From NCBI GenBank assembly GCA_035573655.1, contig DATMAC010000106.1:1-8991 (forward strand): a stretch of 8,991 nt of DNA, read 5' to 3'. Source of the DNA: Thermoflexus sp035573655. Lineage in GTDB: Bacteria; Chloroflexota; Anaerolineae; Thermoflexales; Thermoflexaceae. The notes beneath the pieces are model-generated. The model was not told where the DNA came from. It searched no databases and was given only the letters and a program-made list of their open reading frames with translations. This document shows, piece by piece, positions 7,517 through 8,991 of the stretch. The position numbers and the translations under genes are program-made. Within the stretch, counting starts at the first letter, position 1. Each line of letters begins with the position of its first letter.

Positions 7517-8004
7517 TGCGGGTGCTCGGGATCGATCCGGGGATCGCCATTACCGGCTACGGCTTGATCGAGGACCGGGCGGGGGACCTCGAGGCCCTGG
7601 CCTATGGAGACATCCGGACGCCGGCGGGGGATCCGCTTCCTCTTCGCCTGCGTCAGCTTTACGATGCCATCCATTCGCTGATCCAAAGCTATCGTCCGGA
7701 TGTAGCGGCCATCGAGCGCGTTTTTTTCGGACGCAATGTCAGCACCGCCTTGGCGGTCGGCCACGCTCGTGGGGTGACGCTGCTGGCGCTGGCCCAGGCG
7801 GAGATCCCGGTCTATGAATACACGCCTGCCGATGTGAAGCAGGCGCTGGTCGGATACGGAAGCGCCCCTAAGGCTCAGATCCAAGCGATGGTCCGCATGC
7901 TTCTGCGCCTGCCGGAGATCCCTCGCCCGGACGACGTGGCGGACGCCCTGGCCGTCGCTATCTGTCATCTGAACCATGTCCGTCTTTCGGCGATGTTCGA
8001 GTAG
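7516..8004 (+). CDS. ruvC: Holliday junction resolvase RuvC
   Basis: RuvC is the endonuclease that cleaves Holliday junctions symmetrically in homologous recombination and works with the RuvAB branch-migration motor. The 162-residue length is normal. The RNase H-like fold is evident: MRVLGIDPG gives Asp7, AAIERVFFGRN gives Glu67, and RPDDVADALAVAICH gives Asp140 and Asp143, so the catalytic acidic set is complete. The start overlaps the yebC stop by one base, so expression probably depends on yebC translation. The yebC-ruvC pairing is common in bacteria. The usual next genes ruvA and ruvB are not adjacent here; a response regulator follows instead. Confidence 0.97.
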   Translation: MRVLGIDPGIAITGYGLIEDRAGDLEALAYGDIRTPAGDPLPLRLRQLYDAIHSLIQSYRPDVAAIERVFFGRNVSTALAVGHARGVTLLALAQAEIPVYEYTPADVKQALVGYGSAPKAQIQAMVRMLLRLPEIPRPDDVADALAVAICHLNHVRLSAMFE

Positions 8005-8064
8005 TGCTCCTTTCGCTTCGCCGGATGATGATCGTTTCTTTCCCAGCCTGTTTTGAGGGTGCGG

Positions 8065-8967
8065 ATGATCGGTCCCGTTCTGATCGTTGAAGATCAACCT
8101 TCCGAAGCCCAGGCGCTCTATGAGCTGCTGAGCTGGAGCCGTCGGCCGGCGGTGGTGGCGCCGGATCTCCGAACCGCGCGGCGGCATCTGCAGGAGCTTC
8201 GCCCTTCCGTGATCGTGCTGGATCTTAACCTTCCGGACGGAGATGGCCTGGCCTGGCTGAGGGAGTTGCGCGCCCGGTCGTTCGGATGGAACTTGACCAT
8301 CCTGGTGGTCTCTGGGCGCACCGACCCCGATCAAATCGCCGAGGCCCTCATCGCTGGCGCGGACGATTATGTGACCAAACCCTATGCTCCGCAGGAGCTG
8401 CTGGCCCGAATCGCGGTCGCCGAGCGCTTGGCCGCGCTGCGGGCTGGGTTCCGTTGGTTGATGGCCTTCCGCCCGCCGCTTCCAGCTCATTGGCGTTATT
8501 CCTCTGCTGGGATCCTCGTTCTACATCCATCAAGTTCCATTGATTCCGAGGATCTGCGCTCGGAGTGGGCTCGCTGGACCCGCTACCTCCGGCAGGCAAA
8601 CGGTCTTCTCTTGCCTATGCCGGATGGGAGCTTGCTCGCGCTCTTCGCGAGCACGATGCGAGGGCTTGAAGCCCTTCAGTGTGCTGACTTCGCGAGATCC
8701 CTATGGAGCGCCGTGCTCCATATCGGGCGCGTGGCGGTGGGATGGCTGGAAAGCCCAGGGATCGCAGCGGGGGCGACGCTTGGCCAAGCGGTTGAGGAGG
8801 CGATCCGGTTGGCCTATCTGATCCCCGCTGGCTTGTGGTTGATCACCGAGCCAGCCTATGCGGCGCTCCCCATGCCTCCACCCGTTCGACCATGGCCGCG
8901 TGCCGCTGAGATCGCGGGGATTCCCGCCTGGGAGATCGAGAGGCCGGCAGCTATCCACAGGGACTAG
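8065..8967 (+). CDS. Response regulator with degenerate class III cyclase-like output domain
   Basis: This 300-residue protein starts with a full receiver domain (about 4-122): acidic pair Glu9-Asp10, phospho-acceptor Asp53 in VIVLDLNLPDGDG, Ser83 and Lys105 in VTKPYA. The C-terminal part (about 145-297) is not a DNA-binding domain I recognise. It lines up by eye with class III nucleotidyl cyclase domains: PDGSLLALF matches the GDGxLAxF region, HIGRVAVGW matches the strand before the substrate site, ATLGQAVEEAIRLAYLIPAGLWLITEPAY matches the G-x-AVNxAARL to vSe-tY stretch, and AGIPAWEIER matches the terminal LKGxxxPxxxY strand. The first metal-binding Asp and other catalytic residues are not apparent, so it is probably inactive and may bind a nucleotide or protein. 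ATG 8065 is preferred, with GAGGG five bases upstream. It probably belongs to the yebC-ruvC unit, 60 bp after ruvC. Confidence 0.85.
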   Translation: MIGPVLIVEDQPSEAQALYELLSWSRRPAVVAPDLRTARRHLQELRPSVIVLDLNLPDGDGLAWLRELRARSFGWNLTILVVSGRTDPDQIAEALIAGADDYVTKPYAPQELLARIAVAERLAALRAGFRWLMAFRPPLPAHWRYSSAGILVLHPSSSIDSEDLRSEWARWTRYLRQANGLLLPMPDGSLLALFASTMRGLEALQCADFARSLWSAVLHIGRVAVGWLESPGIAAGATLGQAVEEAIRLAYLIPAGLWLITEPAYAALPMPPPVRPWPRAAEIAGIPAWEIERPAAIHRD

Positions 8968-8970
8968 TGC

Positions 8971-8991
8971 TTTTTAGGGGCTGGGGGCCGC
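8971..8991 (+). other. T-run and start of a possible stem-loop repeat at the right edge
   Basis: Just after the response regulator stop the sequence is TTTTT followed by AGGGGCTGGGGGCCGC, cut by the window end. It resembles the left arm of the stem-loop at 3211-3258 (TTTTC then GGGGGCTGGGCGGGC). It may be the first arm of another copy, placed where a terminator would be expected. Confidence 0.3.

Noticed and set aside
8053..8064. TTG 8053 or GTG 8059 as response regulator start
   Set aside because: GAGGG at 8055-8059 is well placed for ATG 8065, and the receiver domain begins immediately after it.
7456..8490. 344-codon minus-strand open frame across ruvC and the response regulator
   Set aside because: The opposite strand encodes two proteins with complete active-site motifs; this frame is rich in Arg, Gln and His and has no family features.
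8633..8675. Two small hairpins inside the response regulator gene (8633-8653 and 8661-8675)
   Set aside because: They lie within a continuous coding frame in GC-rich DNA and match no known element; probably coincidental.

Overview
The window is about 9 kb of GC-rich bacterial chromosome that looks like a thermophilic, Chloroflexota-type genome. I infer this from the many-GAF soluble histidine kinase, the PurS-PurL fusion and the Arg/Leu/Pro-rich, GC-biased coding. It is not proven from this window. It is mostly housekeeping and signalling sequence. I see no CRISPR array, rRNA, tRNA, intact insertion sequence or phage genes.

Left part, minus strand (1-3180): a nearly complete purine-synthesis gene, a tandem-PurS-like domain fused to PurL. 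Its last codons lie beyond the left edge. It has a near-perfect sigma-A promoter (TTGACA, 16 bp, TATAAT) and a leader of about 170 nt. Two strong hairpins in the leader could be enclosed by a long-range helix, which gives a candidate regulatory RNA. Upstream of the promoter, 3211-3307 holds two long stem-loops. They separate purL from the next minus-strand gene.

Middle, minus strand (3320-6088): a 922-residue soluble histidine kinase with four GAF-type sensor domains and complete HisKA and HATPase_c motifs. Its first GAF domain has an unusual C-x-C-x17-C cluster. From 6107 to 6754 is a gene-poor stretch. Its first 250 bases are clearly AT-richer than the rest, and its right part carries a second copy of the palindrome that sits at the 3' end of the kinase.

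Right part, plus strand (6755-8967): yebC (translation factor) overlaps ruvC (Holliday junction resolvase) by one base. After 60 bp comes a response regulator whose output domain looks like a degenerate class III nucleotidyl cyclase domain. The three genes are probably one transcription unit, with no terminator visible between them. The kinase and the regulator could be partners, but they are divergent, in separate units and about 2 kb apart, so this is only a hypothesis.

The most interesting items are the structured purL leader, the REC plus pseudo-cyclase protein, the cysteine-bearing GAF domain and the dispersed palindromes.
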